Assembly: GCA_017311185.1 (NCBI GenBank)
Contig: JAESUZ010000415.1
Span: forward strand, 947,501-1,011,500
Direction: 5' to 3'
From: Proteles cristata cristata
Taxonomy: Eukaryota > Chordata > Mammalia > Carnivora > Hyaenidae
DNA: 64,000 nucleotides
Positions 1-13,437 of this stretch are shown here, piece by piece (the first letter of the stretch is position 1; every line of letters begins with the position of its first letter). A program made the translations under genes and the position numbers. Under the pieces are notes generated by a model. That model saw nothing but the letters and a program-made list of their open reading frames with translations. It was not told the origin of the DNA and ran no database searches.

Positions 1-626
<626 letters not shown>

Positions 627-2599
627 TTAAGAATTTTTGAAGTTTTGTAAACCATGACCTCATATGTATTTGCATATACTCCATGATGTGAAATAATTAA
701 GGCTACAAATTTACCACTAATAACTGTTTTAAAAGCCTTTCTTTGAGAGGGGGGAAAACCCACAACAAACTAAGACAGGCTATCCAAGTGTGCTGCAGCC
801 AGCAGGGTGCTACCAATCTTACTCTCTTTCCTCTAATTCAGTCACACGACTTCACTTCAGTTGCAATCTGGCATTTCTTAATCACCCCTATAAGTTATTG
901 GGTATGAAATAAACAAGTTTAAATTGTTAGAATTCAACTGAATTGTTTCCTGAGAGGACAAAGACACTCTCAAGAATCTATAAGAAAATACTGAATAGGA
1001 CGGAAGTGGAAACAATAGAAGATTATGCAACAATGCACATTAACGATGATAACAATTTACTGAGAAAGAAAACTCTATCTATAGCCCAGGCTCCTAAAGC
1101 TGGGTGTTAAAGATCCCTGACAGGAATTTGTTTTTCAACCAGGCAAAAATCCAGGAAGTACCATGGTGATTTCCAAACATTCTCATCAGGAACAAACAAC
1201 GTTCAGGGCAACTCAAATGGAGCTCATACGCACTGCCCGGGTCATAAAAGGAACACTGACAAAACGGATTCAACAACTAGAATTAATTGTCATGCTGTTT
1301 ATGAGGGTTACTGTTTTAGCTATTTTCTGAAAATTAGTCAACTTCAAAATTTATTCTAAGACAAATACAAAATATTTCAGCAATCTTGATGAAAAAGAAA
1401 CGTCAACTTCTTTCATCACACATCAACAAAGCATGTATAGGGTAGATGAGCTAACACTGTCATCTAGGGTTGGATAAAAATGGAGATCATAGTTTTGACA
1501 GAAACTAGAAAGAAATAATTCAATATGGAAGATGTATTTATGGAAAACAAAACAAAAATTAAAATTTTTGAACAACTGAAAGATACATGTTCATATCGTC
1601 TACGATGGAAGTGTTGGTCAGGGACTGTGAAAAATGATGAGAGACTGTCAGGTTGATATGACCTCAGAATGATATGCAGGAATGAATTTTATGACAGACC
1701 ATAAATCATGATGGACCTGTATACTTGTTTATACTATAGTTTCTAGCACACAGTAAATTCTCAAGTATTGAATTAAAGTACAGAAGTGATCTAATAAAAC
1801 TAGTACTGCATTTGAGGAATATTCTTCTAGGAATGTAGTAAATGGGGAAGAATAATTCGAAGAAAAGAAGACCAGTTTTTTAAATATCCTGTTTTTTAGT
1901 TTAGACTGCCCTTTAAATGGAGCATCAACTAGCATGGACATTGGCCTTAATTCTACAAATTACCTATCTGTATAACATATTCCCAAAACACCAAATAGAA
2001 ATTATCATTATCTTGCTGTACATATGTTATAACTAAGACAAAGCCCACACTAGTATTAAAAGCTTGGTCTAGACAGTACAAATTAATGTAGTAAGTTATA
2101 AAGGCCTCATAAGCATGCTGTATTCCAAAATCCAGGACAAAAGAATTCTCACACAGGGGCATTACCCACCAGTATAGTTCTCCCTAAAGTAAATCACTGT
2201 GATATATAACTTGTGAATGTGTTGCTGTTGAATTTGAAGTATTAATTTAGAAACCAATCTAAAAACCAATCATAACCAATGGTATAGCAACTGAAGGTGA
2301 ACTCAGAGCTGACCAAAATAATAGATAACAGATAAAGAGATCTATTTAAATGAGTTAAGCAAGACAAGGCATTCTGAGTCTCCAGCACAGAGCAAGTAAG
2401 AAGCAGCTTTATCATTAGAGAATGTGTGCCATGCTTTGTCAAGAGAGAAGCACTAACCAAATACTGGTTATTACTCTTTTATCCAGCTTTCATATTCTCC
2501 TTGGTTCAGTCTTCACCCTTTTTCCCCCTCCTATAATTCATCCACTTTGATAATTTGAACCAACACCCCCTAGCTGATATCCACATTAGTTACTTTCAG

Positions 2600-2960
2600 T
2601 CCTGTGTTCTTGACTTACAGATAAAGAATTATCTATTTGCCTTCACTAGGTCTCTGTGCCTGTATTAAAATCTCCATCTGAATGCAGGCATTTCAAATGG
2701 ATATTCCACCACAGTCGCAAACTAAAAACAGCTTAAAAATCTCCAATTAAAATTGTAGCTCCTATAATTGAGCACTCTGAGCTAATCCTGTCGATTTCTG
2801 TCAATGGTATCATTTTTCTTAGTCATGACTTCTTCCTTTTCTTTGCCCTCTCTTACCAATTTCACTTCTCCTCCAATTATACCCTCCTTTCTACTGTCCC
2901 CGCCCTGCAACCCGGTCCAGGTGTAATCACTTCATACCTTTAACACTTGAAATGTTGATT
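2600..2960. repeat. possible L2-type relic
   Basis: Pyrimidine-rich text with phrases such as TCAAATGGATATTCCACC and AATCCTGTCGATT resembles the 3' part of L2 elements. It is highly diverged, so the call and orientation are uncertain. Confidence 0.35.
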
Positions 2961-3879
2961 TCTCAGTCTTACTGCATTCCTAGTCTCCTCCCTGCAACTC
3001 CAAGTAAACAAATAGGGAGCTTAATGAAAAGTGCAAGTGACTTGAGAGAGCGCTAGGTCAAGTGTCACCCAATCCAGAAAAGGGGCTGAAGCCCGTACTA
3101 CAATAGCTCTGCCCAAGGGGAACAGGAGCTGCCCTAGGAAGTGAGCTGGCCCTCAATGGCAGAAGGCACCAGGGAGCTACAACACTGCCCCAGAAGGGCA
3201 CACATACCACCTCCACAGAGACCACCACCAAATGCAACCAGATGAAGCAGACTAAGGTCAGGAATATCTCTTTCCTCTTTGGAGGTTCCTATAACAAGAA
3301 TTCTGCCTCCACCGGCTGGTCTTCCGCTAACTACAAAAGAACTAGTTAGAGGGAGGAGAAAAAAAGAAGGAAAACATTTTAGACCCAAATCACCTCTTCT
3401 TTAAGCAGCTGGAAACTTAACAGCTTCATTCTTTCTTCAGGTAGACAAAGGGGTTTGTAATGTTTTTTGTTGCTTGTTTTGTTTTTTAAATGAAACCTAT
3501 CTTAATCTCTGGAATAAATTTTCTCTGGTAATGAAAAGTGGCAGAAAGAATACATCAAACCCATACATTTTTAAGGGACTGTACTTCAAAGGGAAGTAGA
3601 AAGGATGGGGTCATTTTACTCAGTATAACAGACCTAAGAACTGAAACCATTTTATATTTATACCTCAGAGTTGTGATTCCTCATGAGTAAACCAGTCATA
3701 CCACTTGCCCAATCTTATCTCCCAACACATTCCTAAAATCCTAGGTCTTCACTATAATCAACCAGTCTACTCAAGATTCCTCCAATCTGCACATTAACAT
3801 TTCCATGGCTTTCCTGTCATGGAGAATAACCTTCCTTTCAGTCTATTCAGAGCCTAATTACATTTAAAGGACCAATTCT

Positions 3880-4081
3880 TTACTTTTTTAATGTTTATTT
3901 AATTTTGAGTGAGAAAGACAGTGTGAACAGAGGAGGGGCAGAGAGAGAGGGAGACAGAGAATCTGAAGCAGGCTCCAGGCTCTGAGCTGTCAGCAGAGAG
4001 CCCAATGCAGGGCTGGACTCTGCATGATCATGACCTGAGGTGAAGTCAGACGCTTAACTGACTGAGCCACTCAGGTGCCCC
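3880..4081 (-). mobile_element. CAN-SINE, type A
   Basis: Antisense copy. T-rich tail on the left, GAGAGA body, and tRNA-derived head ending CACTCAGGTGCCCC on the right. A perfect 15-base target duplication, taaaggaccaattct, lies at 3865-3879 and 4082-4096. Confidence 0.95.
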
Positions 4082-5376
4082 TAAAGGACCAATTCTAAAT
4101 CCACACCTTCCTCCAAATTTTCTCATTGTAAGTACAAAAATAATCTCTCATGTAAATGAAAACATACTGTGTGTATATACACTCATCAAGTACACAGTCC
4201 CTGCCTTCCTTATGACATTTCTGGACAGTCTTCAGCTTTTTAAATGAGCTTTGTACTTTCAAGGAGGAACCTCACTCTGAAGTGAATCAAACTTCTTAAA
4301 TCTCAAGCAGTATAATAATGGTAATAATGAATAAATCTAACATACATTCCTTACTACATTTCCATTATTCTTGCAAATGTTAAATGTTGTCCAGTAGTTT
4401 TCAATGAGGGTGGGACCCACTGAGTTTATATATGATCTGAGACTTGTAATATACAAGCAGTGCAAAACAAAAGTTTGTCTCATTCTGAATGTTCATCTAA
4501 GTGAAAAAAAAAATAAGTCAGTTTTTATGACTACCTCAGCTTAGACTGTTTTATATATTTACATTAAAGGAAGCTTAGTTTAACCGCAAAAGACAAGCAC
4601 TTTCTATATTGTGGCTCAGTATATGCCCTTGGCCTTTTACATAAATTGACATCCGGTAGTCACTTAGTTTGCAAACTTAGTTTTCTGATGCTCAAATGAA
4701 TACTACTTGCACAGCAAAAGGAGAGGGGTTGAGGAAAATTTGTGTGTATATCTGCAGCAAAGCCATTACCAAAGATTAAGTAACTGAGCTTGTACAATAA
4801 GCTTGATTATGTCCACAAATAACCAGGTAAATGGGGAGTGGGAGGTCAGGGGAAGAACCAGTCAACTGAGTTCCCTTACGGGCCTCCAGCTGGCAACACA
4901 GATGTAGGCTAGTTTGGTTGCCGTCCAAGTTTCTTCTTTGGGGACAGGGGAACTATCACTGAAATTAACTGAGGATCCATAGCCTAAGAGTAGTTAGACA
5001 TCGGTTTACAAAATTGTTTTAATTAAGAAGTGCTCGTACAAATCTACAGTCCCATATAAAGATATAGTGATTATCTGACTTTATATCTATATAAAGATAT
5101 AACAGATTATCTGACTTTTTAGCAACTCTCATTCAATAGAGTTAAATCCTGTATTTAAACCTTAGCAGTCACAAAATTCCTCAACTGAAGCCTTTTTTTT
5201 TTCCAGAGTCAGTTCTGTTTCTGACACAGTACTACAGGACCAATCCACACTTCCATATTGTTTCAGGAGTGAGAACTGGTTTCGCTCTTACTGGAGCTCA
5301 TCAGCTGTAGGCAACTGGTCAAGAAACATTTTTTATTTGCCTTAAAGCCAACCTTTACCCACCTTTGTTTTATTTA

Positions 5377-5580
5377 TTTATTTATTTACATTTATTCTTT
5401 TTTGAGAGACAGAGTGCAAGTGAGGGAAGGGCAGAGAGAGGGAGACACAGAATCTGAAGCAGGCTCCAGGCTCTGGGCTGTCAGCACAGAGCCTAATGTG
5501 GGGCTGGAACTCATGAACTGTGAGATCATGACCTGAGCTGAAGCCGGACACCCAAATGACTGAGCCACCCAGGTGACCCC
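5377..5580 (-). mobile_element. CAN-SINE, type A
   Basis: Antisense copy with a TTTATTTA tail and a head ending CCACCCAGGTGACCCC. The target duplication gttttattta precedes and follows it. Another SINE starts within a few bases. Confidence 0.92.
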
Positions 5581-5590
5581 GTTTTATTTA

Positions 5591-5814
5591 TTATTTTTTT
5601 TTTAATATTTTTATTTATTTCTAGGAGAGAGAGAGAGAGAGAGCGTGAGCAGGGGAGGGTCAGAGAGAGAGGGAGACACAGACTCTGAAATAGGTTCCAG
5701 GCTCTGAGCTGGCAGTCAACACAGAGCCCGATGCGGGGCTCAAACCCGCAAACCGCGAGATCATGACCTAAGCGAAAGTCAGACGCTTAACCGACTAAGC
5801 CAACCAGGCGCCTC
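5591..5814 (-). mobile_element. CAN-SINE, type B
   Basis: Antisense. TTTATTTCTAGGAGAGAG tail junction, CTAAGCGAAAGTCAGACG and GGCAGTCAACACAGAG body, head ending CCAACCAGGCGCCTC. It abuts the SINE to its left. Confidence 0.92.
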
Positions 5815-6077
5815 TATTTCTTAATGAAAAAAAAAAACACATTTCTACAAAATTACTTCCATAGAATAGCCTTACAAATAAAATAAAAACAGCCTTTAAT
5901 AGCTTTTAGTACTATTACTTGTTTTCTTAGTAATCAGCAATATAAACAAATAAAAAGCTTAAGCTTACTTAACATAATACAAAAACAAATGAATCCAATC
6001 CTCAGATATTTGGTAATAGGTTATCAAACAAACAAGCCTCATACAAAAGTACCAAGTCACAAATACATTTCCAAACT

Positions 6078-6200
6078 ATTAATTCATTCACCAAATATGT
6101 ATTGAGCATGTATTATGTGCAGGTACGGTTCTAGGTGTTGGGAACATGGTAGTGAAGAAAACCTGCATCCCTTTGGGAATTTACATTCTGGTATAGTGGA
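6078..6200. repeat. L2/MIR-class ancient repeat relic
   Basis: ATTCATTCACCAAATATGTATTGAGC followed by TATTATGTGCAGGTACGGTTCTAGG and TTTACATTCTGGTA matches the widespread L2-type 3' text (about 120 bases). Orientation not assigned. Confidence 0.6.
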
Positions 6201-6859
6201 CCTATATATATATAAAAGCTTCATGTTAAATCTTTTACTCTTTGTGTTTACAGCTTTTTAATATGAACATCTGTCAGTGTTCCCTCAGAAGCTATAGAAG
6301 ACATGCATCAGTGTTTTAAATTCAACAGAAAAAATCTGGCTCAGTTTAGTTATTTACAACTACACATTTTAAAATTACAAAGTGTACCATTTAAGTCTCA
6401 AGTAATACTAACTGCATATTTCTTAGATAATGTCCACTAAGATAAGCAACTTGAGTCTGTGAGAGCACTTCTATTCTTAAATATAATGGTTTACTGTCCT
6501 TTGAAGGCAAAGTACATTGAAAGGTTTTTCACATATTCCCCAAATACACATTGAAAGCAGCATGAACAAACGAATAACTTATCTGACCAGTTCCAAGAAG
6601 GTTCTGATTTGGCAATTAAAATCAGAAGGAATAAATAACATCAAAAATACATCCACAGCCAACATAATCTGATCACAATCCCCAAGTAACTGATTTTTGA
6701 TGAATGTTACCTTTAAAATACACTTTTCCTGGATAAAGTTTTTAAACACAGAATAAACTACTAGGACAGAAAGGAACCTGTGTAAAAAACATGAAACATT
6801 GTTTCACATGATGAAAATATCAGATACTGAAATTCACAGAAGGGGAATCAAATTCTACT

Positions 6860-7078
6860 TTTTTTTTTTTAATATTTTTTATTTATTTCTAGGAGAGAGA
6901 AAGAGCGAGAGCGTGAGCAGGGGAGGGTCAGAGAGAGAGGGAGTCAGATTGAAACAGGCTCCAGGCTCTGAGCTGGCAGTCAGCACAGAGCCCAACGCGG
7001 GGCCAGAACCCACGAACCACGAGATCATGACCTAAGCGAAAGTCGGATGCTTAACCGACTAAGCCACCCAGGCGCCCC
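6860..7078 (-). mobile_element. CAN-SINE, type B
   Basis: Antisense, near-intact, with GGCAGTCAGCACAGAGCCC and head CCACCCAGGCGCCCC. Flanked by the duplication tcaaattctac. Confidence 0.95.
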
Positions 7079-7194
7079 TCAAATTCTACTTTTAAAAGAT
7101 TAAAAACTAAAAAAGATTAAAAACTAAGCTATTTCAAAAAACTCTAGAAAAGTTCTATCAAAAAGGAGAAATATTTTGTACAACAGTCACATTC

Positions 7195-7371
7195 TTTTTT
7201 TTTTTGTAATGTTTATTTGTGAAAGAGAGAGAGAGAGAGAGTGCGAGCGGAGGTGGAGCAGAGAGAGAGACCCAGAATCTGAAGCTGGCTCCAGGCTCCA
7301 ACTCATGGACCGCGAGATCATGACCTGAGCTTAAGTCGGACGCTTAACAAACTGAACCTCCCAGGCACCCC
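7195..7371 (-). mobile_element. CAN-SINE, type A, internally shortened
   Basis: Antisense. The body jumps from CTCCAGGCTCC to AACTCATGGACC, so the CTGTCAGCACAGAG block is missing. Imperfect target duplication around cagtcacattct. Confidence 0.88.
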
Positions 7372-7927
7372 CAGTAGTCACATTCTAATTAAGCTTGTAA
7401 GTAAAAATTTAATATATTGAGTTTCCTTTATGTGAAACACATCAGATTTTTAAAGTTGCCTTTAGTTTACGGTTTAAAGAGTACGAAGCCAAGGTCAGTT
7501 ATCCCTGTGGGGTTTGTTTAGCTTTGCACCCAACACGCAGGGCAGAGTAAATTTTAGGGTTATGTGCATTATATCACAGAAAAAGGTATTAGGACAGATT
7601 CAGAGCAATAGATGCAGCAAAAGTCCCCCCAGAAGATAGTACCAACTCCTGTGACAGGAGAAAGAAATTATGATTCAAGATTCCAGGAAAAAGAGGTTAA
7701 GTAGCCATATAATCTACCACATTATTAAGTCATATGTTATATTATCAGTTTAGTATCTTAGACCCATGCAATTTTATAGATCTCTAATAAGTTTTAAATC
7801 TAGAAAGTTTTTAATATAGAAATCTTACTTTAAAGCTATCGGTAGAGAGCTATTTAAACTTTACTGAGTCTCAGAAAATATAAAAAGTGTTCAGCTAATT
7901 TTTTCCAAATCTGTAAATTAAAAGAAG

Positions 7928-7942
7928 CGGGGGGGGGGGGGA
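7928..7942. repeat. poly-G tract
   Basis: Roughly 14 consecutive G with a flanking GAGGG, in CCDC186 intron 1. Probably length-variable. Confidence 0.8.
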
Positions 7943-8283
7943 GGGAAAAATGACTTATAATGCCCTCTTCAAAAACGACTAATAAAAAAAAATTAACAGT
8001 GATAAATCTTCCTTCTATTAAGTGGTTCTGGTTAATGTTTAAGTTTTGAAGCCACCTTTGCCCTGGACTCAGTTAACATGATATGATACAGTTCACCAAA
8101 AAAATTACTCACTAGTACTTACTACATAATCACCCCTATGGCAGACTAACAGTTCCTGTGTCCTACTGACAAGTATACTCACCAACCAGTATTTTCCTTT
8201 GCTGGGTTTAATTTCTACCTTGTATCTACTGCCCCTCCATCCCAATATTATTCCTTTTGTTTACTTCTTAGCCCAAATCGATT

Positions 8284-8500
8284 TTTTAAAAATGTTTATT
8301 TGTTTACTTTTGAGAGAGAACAATGGGGAGATGGGGTGGGGAGAGACAGAAAGGGAGACACAGAATCCCAGGCAGGCTCCAGGCTCTGATCTGTCAGCAC
8401 AGATCCCTGGGTGGGACTTGAATTCACAAACCCTGAGATTGTGACCTGAGCAGATGCTTAATGGATGCTTAACCAACTGATCGAGCCACACAGGCGCCTC
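8284..8500 (-). mobile_element. CAN-SINE, type A, diverged
   Basis: Antisense. AATGTTTATTTGTTTACTTTTGAGAG tail side and a head ending GCCACACAGGCGCCTC. Near-duplicate flanks agcccaaa...gatttttaaaa lie on both sides. Confidence 0.9.
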
Positions 8501-9086
8501 AGCCCAAAGAGATTTTTAAAATCTCAGTGGCTAAGAAATAAAATTCAAAGAAGTCTGAAAGCATGAGATTCCAAATGATTTCAAAAATCAAATGATCTAT
8601 GGCTCCTAATGTTGCCCTGAAATGAATACTAAATACAACACTGCAATACTCTAAGCCCAATGAATGGTTATGAGAAATTCAAGATTTAGCTTTATTAAAG
8701 ACAGAGATAAGGGGTTTAAAAAAAATCCTAAGTTGTATTGAAAGAAAAAAGAACCTATAAAACTTGAGATCGAGGATTCTTACTTTCACATGGAACTGTT
8801 AAACGAATGTGGAAAACTAATGCAGATCACTAGTCCTTCTTCAAAGAGAAAGATGATTTTTCTAAATTTCTAAATAAGGTTGTTTCAACCTATTACCTCC
8901 TCGTAAAGAGTGAATATACAGTAGTTACCTTCGCTTCGAGATGTCAGCACATAGCTGTAAAAAGAGGTTTTTTAACTGAATATACCAGCATACTAAGCAA
9001 CTGCCATCAGGAATGCTGTCATTCAATACCACTGAAGGACAAGTCTTACATTCACGTGTGAAGGAACTGAAAGGTTGAGTACTTAC

Positions 9087-9379
9087 TGCACTACACTACT
9101 CCTTTCATGTTCGCGATTAAAACTCTGAAACTCCAATGACACCCTCTCTGAACCTCTACTGTTTAAAGAAATATCAAGGTTTATATGCTGGTATTCTGAA
9201 TTTGACAAGGTTTTAAAAATAAGAACATCAAGAGAAACACAATCCATGCATTTCCAGGGAAAAAACAAGAACACAGGCAATAAGCCAGGCATTTCTTCAT
9301 TATTTACACGTTTGTCTATTACAGTGTAAAAAGGAGTTTTAATTCTTTGTAAGATTTGTAAATTACTCAAGAACTTCAT
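9087..9379 (-). CDS. candidate alternative CCDC186 exon (hypothetical)
   Basis: Minus-strand segment with both splice signals. The acceptor is TTTTGTTTTACTTTAAATTAG with AG at 81/80 of 93xx, and the donor is GCA|GTAAGT at 9086-9081. The 293-base interval opens with ATG at 9379 and has no stop in that frame (97 codons plus two bases; MKFLSNLQIL...EHERSS). Joined to exon 2 at base 600, it continues without a stop into the CCDC186 initiator, adding 118 codons. I do not recognise the protein sequence, it shows no repeat, and no membrane or catalytic motif is obvious. It could equally be chance open sequence in an intron or an untranslated alternative exon. Confidence 0.25.
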
Positions 9380-10289
9380 CTAATTTAAAGTAAAACAAAA
9401 ACACCAAAAAGGAAGGGAAAAAAAGGAACGAGGCCAATCATCCTTTACTATTTCTGTAATGATGAATAAAGAGTTGAAAAGCAGCTGTACAGAGAACTGT
9501 ATACTTTATTCACAAGGAGATAGTTCAGTTTCACTATCAATGTCTCTTGAACCTTGATCTTTCCCACAAGATCAACTCGGCAAATATGAAGGTGTAGTCG
9601 GTAGTTGGTAAGGCTACACCCACAATTAGCATACCTATACATTTGGTCGTTTTTTAATGATTATCAGCACAGCTGTTGAAATAGGGCTGCACCGGTTTAC
9701 TGCATGCTTTTCTTACAAAAACTTCCAGCCTATCATTTTGGAAGAAGTAAAAACGCTAGGCATCAAGGAAACATCAAACACACACACGAACACACGCACA
9801 GAAAAATGCCAAAGCCTTGGTACCGTATGCCATTATTTTTACTAAACTAATTCCCACAGGAAACAAGATTATCAAGTGAAAGGAGCAGGTTCTAATCCTG
9901 ATGCTCCGACTCCAAATCCAGGTCTCTTTAAGCAAAACCAATATGTAAATGTTAGCTACAGCAGTTAAATTGCTAACAGCTAAGCGTTAATTACACCTGC
10001 GCTGCCCCAGGCTTGGTACGAGGACCCACGTAGAAGAGCCTTCCCCATGTTATAAGTTTGATAAACAAATCTGAAATATCCTTACCAGCCAAGGTTTATC
10101 AAATGCCTTGACGTCCTTGAAAAAAAAAGCAACATAAAAAACAAGAATAGTATTTTTCATGTCCAACATCCAAAAAAAGAAATCTTTAAGTTACTTAAAA
10201 TCAAGTACAAGACGGCAGAAAGTCGCCACAACAGTAAACATAAAACACACAGTCAACTTGGAGACGAAAAGAGAAACAGGAGATCGGGA

Positions 10290-11060
10290 CTATGAAAAAT
10301 CGCCAGGCAGGTGGGACTTAGGGGCAGTTCGCTATGGGAGACCAGGCAATCGGCCCAAATTCGACTGCTCTCCGGGCACCACTCAGGAGGCGCGGCTCCA
10401 GGACCCCCGCCCATCTCTGGGCCGCCGTCTCTCCAAGTGGGCCCGGGACCCAGGCAAGAAGACAAGGGACAGGAAGGAACACCTAACTCTGTCCCGCTAG
10501 CGCTCTCCTGCCTCCACTGTCCCCGACAGAGGCCAGGGCGGACGGCCGACCCGGGACGCGCAGAACCGCGGGGGACGTGGGCAGTCCCGCCGCGCCGCCA
10601 CCACGACTCCGGGTCCGCTTCGGGCACCCGTCAAACACTCACCCCACTTCTCCGAGCCTCAGGCCGCACCCCTACCGAGGCCGCTGCAGCTCTAGCTCAG
10701 GACCTAATTTCTCCATAGCGGGGACCGGCAGACCAGGAGGTGCGAGGAGACAGAGAAAAGGGACAAGATCGACACCGCGGTCCCTCCTTCTCGGCTTCCT
10801 CAAACCCCCGCGGAGCTGACACATCAACAAAGATGGCGGCGACGCTAAAGCCGGCCCCTCTACAGCTGAGGAGGCGGGGCTTCCTGGAGGAGCCAATCAG
10901 CGATGCGCACGGGGTGTGACGCGGCGCACCTCGGGGAGAGGGTAACCTGTCTGCAGTGGGCGGGGCCGGGGCAGCCCCGCCTCCTGCGCTCGCAGCGCGG
11001 ACACCCGCGCTCAGACTCTGGGCACCTACGCCCCAACCGGCTCGGCTCGCTGGCGATCCT
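10290..11060. promoter_or_regulatory. CpG-island promoter of CCDC186
   Basis: Abrupt rise in GC and CpG between AT-rich flanks. It contains AAGATGGCGGC (YY1-type, 10830-10840), GAGGCGGGGC (SP1-type, 10871-10880), CCAAT (NF-Y-type, 10893-10897) and GGGCGGGGCC (10958-10967), and no TATA box. YY1 sites of this kind usually sit at or just after the start of transcription, which would place the minus-strand start near 10830-10860. Confidence 0.85.
10643..10845 (-). other. CCDC186: predicted untranslated exon 1 of CCDC186
   Basis: The minus strand of the island carries a strong donor, GTGGG|GTGAGTG, with the GT complement at 10642-10641. The exon would therefore end at 10643. Its 5' limit is set only by the YY1-like site near 10830-10840. 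The start is approximate and there is no transcript evidence. Confidence 0.55.
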
Positions 11061-11778
11061 GCTACCCCCGTCGTGAGTCTCGCGCCACTCCTGACCCAAG
11101 CCTGTTCTTTCTTTCTGTAGGACGCGCTCATCGGATATAAGCCCATCTCACCTTTTGACCCTACTCGTATTAGTCAGGAGCATAAAGCAATAAAAGAGAA
11201 TTCGAAATAGTGACTTCCCAGCTCTGATGCGGAAACCTTGCACCTGGCGTAGGAGGAATCAGCAGGAACAGCCTACCTGCCCGTCGACAGTTCGTCCCTG
11301 GGAGAGATTCTGGGGGTTTCCAGAACACTGCGTTCGTGGGTACAGCGTGGCACTCGTTGCCATTGTTTAATAATAAACTGTTGGAGCGTTCGTCGCTGGC
11401 ACCAGGCAGGGCGGGAAGTGTCCTATCCGGCCTGCCGGGTGTCCTTATAGCCAACATGGGGAGTGACATGAGGGAGTTGCTCAATAATTAGCAACAAAAA
11501 GTGTATTGAATACAGTTGCTTAAACGAGTCCTGATAAGTAAGGTGAACAGTTTCAGTCTGGGGAGGTTTAGAAACCTACACTGTCCAATGAAGTGATGTC
11601 CTTTGGTTTAGGACTCGTTGTTCACAACTTAGGAGTGAAAATAATTAGTTCTGACAAGTTGTCGATGTGAGAGTTTGTAAGGCAAAGCTTGTTCCTGTTC
11701 TCTTAAGCTGCCTTGATACTAACTGCTGGGGGTGGAAATCACTAAAAAATTCAACATTGTGTAACTCTGTTCCTTTTC

Positions 11779-11998
11779 CTTTTTTTTTTTTTTTTTTAAA
11801 TGTTTTATTTATTTCTAGGAGAGAGAGAGACAGCATGAGCAGGGAGGGTCAGAGAGAGGAGTCACAGACTGAAACAGGTTCCAGGCTCTGAGCTGGCAGT
11901 CAGCACAGAGCCCGACGCGGGGCTCGAACCCACGAACCGTGAGATCATGACCTAAGCGAAAGCCGGACGCTTAACCGACTAAGCCACCCGGGCGCCCC
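11779..11998 (-). mobile_element. CAN-SINE, type B
   Basis: Antisense, near full length, with TTTATTTCTAGGAGAGAG and a head ending CCACCCGGGCGCCCC. Flanks tgttccttttcctttt and tgttcctctttccttt are an imperfect target duplication. Confidence 0.94.
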
Positions 11999-12082
11999 TG
12001 TTCCTCTTTCCTTTTAACAGGAAATAGCACCTCCTTCCTTGAATGAAAACAGTGCAGTGAAACACACTTTGCAGTTAAAGTG

Positions 12083-12297
12083 GTTTTTTTTTTTTAATGT
12101 TTTATTTATTTCTAGGAGAGAGAGAGAGCGTGAGCAGGGGAGGGTCAGAGAGAGAGGGAGACACAGACTGAAACAGGCTCCAGGCTCTGAGCTGGCAGTC
12201 AGCACAGAGCCTGACGTGGGGCTCGAACCCACGAACCGCGAGATCATGACCTAAGCGAAAGTCGGACGCTTAACCGACTAAGCCACTGAGGGGCCCC
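12083..12297 (-). mobile_element. CAN-SINE, type B
   Basis: Antisense. Only about 85 bases separate it from the previous SINE. Short target duplication taaagtg on both sides. Confidence 0.94.
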
Positions 12298-13437
12298 TAA
12301 AGTGTTTTAACAGTGAAGAAATGATTTAACTCTAGTATAGTCCATCAAACTTTCCTAGCGAGGTATATTATTTCAAGGGAAAATAAAAATGTAAGCCTTT
12401 TTCACAGCTCATATTATCAGTAATAACATTCATATTGTGGTTTTTGAAATATATTAATACTAAGCATTAAAGTAATTATGTTTCTCAAAACCAAGATTTT
12501 TAGTATTGGAGAAAGGAAATACAAGTACATAATCAGAGAAATGAAGAATTCTGCAAACCTAAGTTTGAATTTAGAAATATCAGTATGAACTCATGGTATT
12601 GTGTTTTTTGCATTAAAACTCTGTCCACTGAATAGGCCTGAAATAACCACCAATCCAAAGCACACCCGTTTTCTCCATCATTTGTTAATATAATTTCCCA
12701 CTAAGAGTCACCTGGGTTCCTCGTGGGAATCAAGGACTGTTTCTAAGTCTGGGGCAGGAAAGGTACAAGAAAGTTGAAAACATGCTGGTTGTATCAGAAA
12801 GCAAAGAAGAAAGTGAAAATAATAGGAGTTGTGTCAAAGACTAGGGGGGCAAATCAACCGTATGCATACTGGTCAAAGGACAATCAAGCATTTGAAAATG
12901 GTAACAACTGATTGAGACACATCTACTATGTCAAAAATTAATGTGTGTTGATTTTTTAAAACATTTGGTCACCTTTGGAGATGCCAAAGAATCATTACAT
13001 TCTGAAAACTGATAAAAGAATCAAGCATCCTAACTTTCCTGTTACAAACTGAATTTCGATCAAATAGTCGATGTGGGAAAGTTCTTAACAGAATTCTTGA
13101 TAATAAATGCAGAAGATAGATTTTTGCCATTTTCTGAGGCCTAATGAAATAATGGACCTAGTTGACAATCATCAGTGAATCTAGAATCATTAGTTGAAAA
13201 GCCAGTGGAAAACAATAGTAGATGGATGGGCTGACAACACATGAACCTGGTAGATCAATTTTAATATCTCGCAAAGAGAAACAACTAGATATTAAGTGTC
13301 TTCTGATGTGATGCAATAGGGGAAACACCTGTGAAGTATTCTGACCAGAGGGGATGTACTCAAAATTGAATGTAAAAAAAACTGCCATTAGTTCAATACA
13401 TAAATTGCAAGAAAATGATTAAGAGGAAATCTCTTTT

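Noticed and set aside
3134..3388. 84-codon minus-strand frame with a GGG-rich protein-like translation and an upstream CTTTTGTAG
   Set aside because: No clean donor completing the frame, no match, and a position in intron debris. Left as chance.
10697..11146. 149-codon open frame on the minus strand in the CCDC186 CpG island, and several overlapping frames
   Set aside because: GC-rich sequence has few stop codons in every frame. The frames overlap on both strands, show no recognisable protein, and cross the likely promoter.
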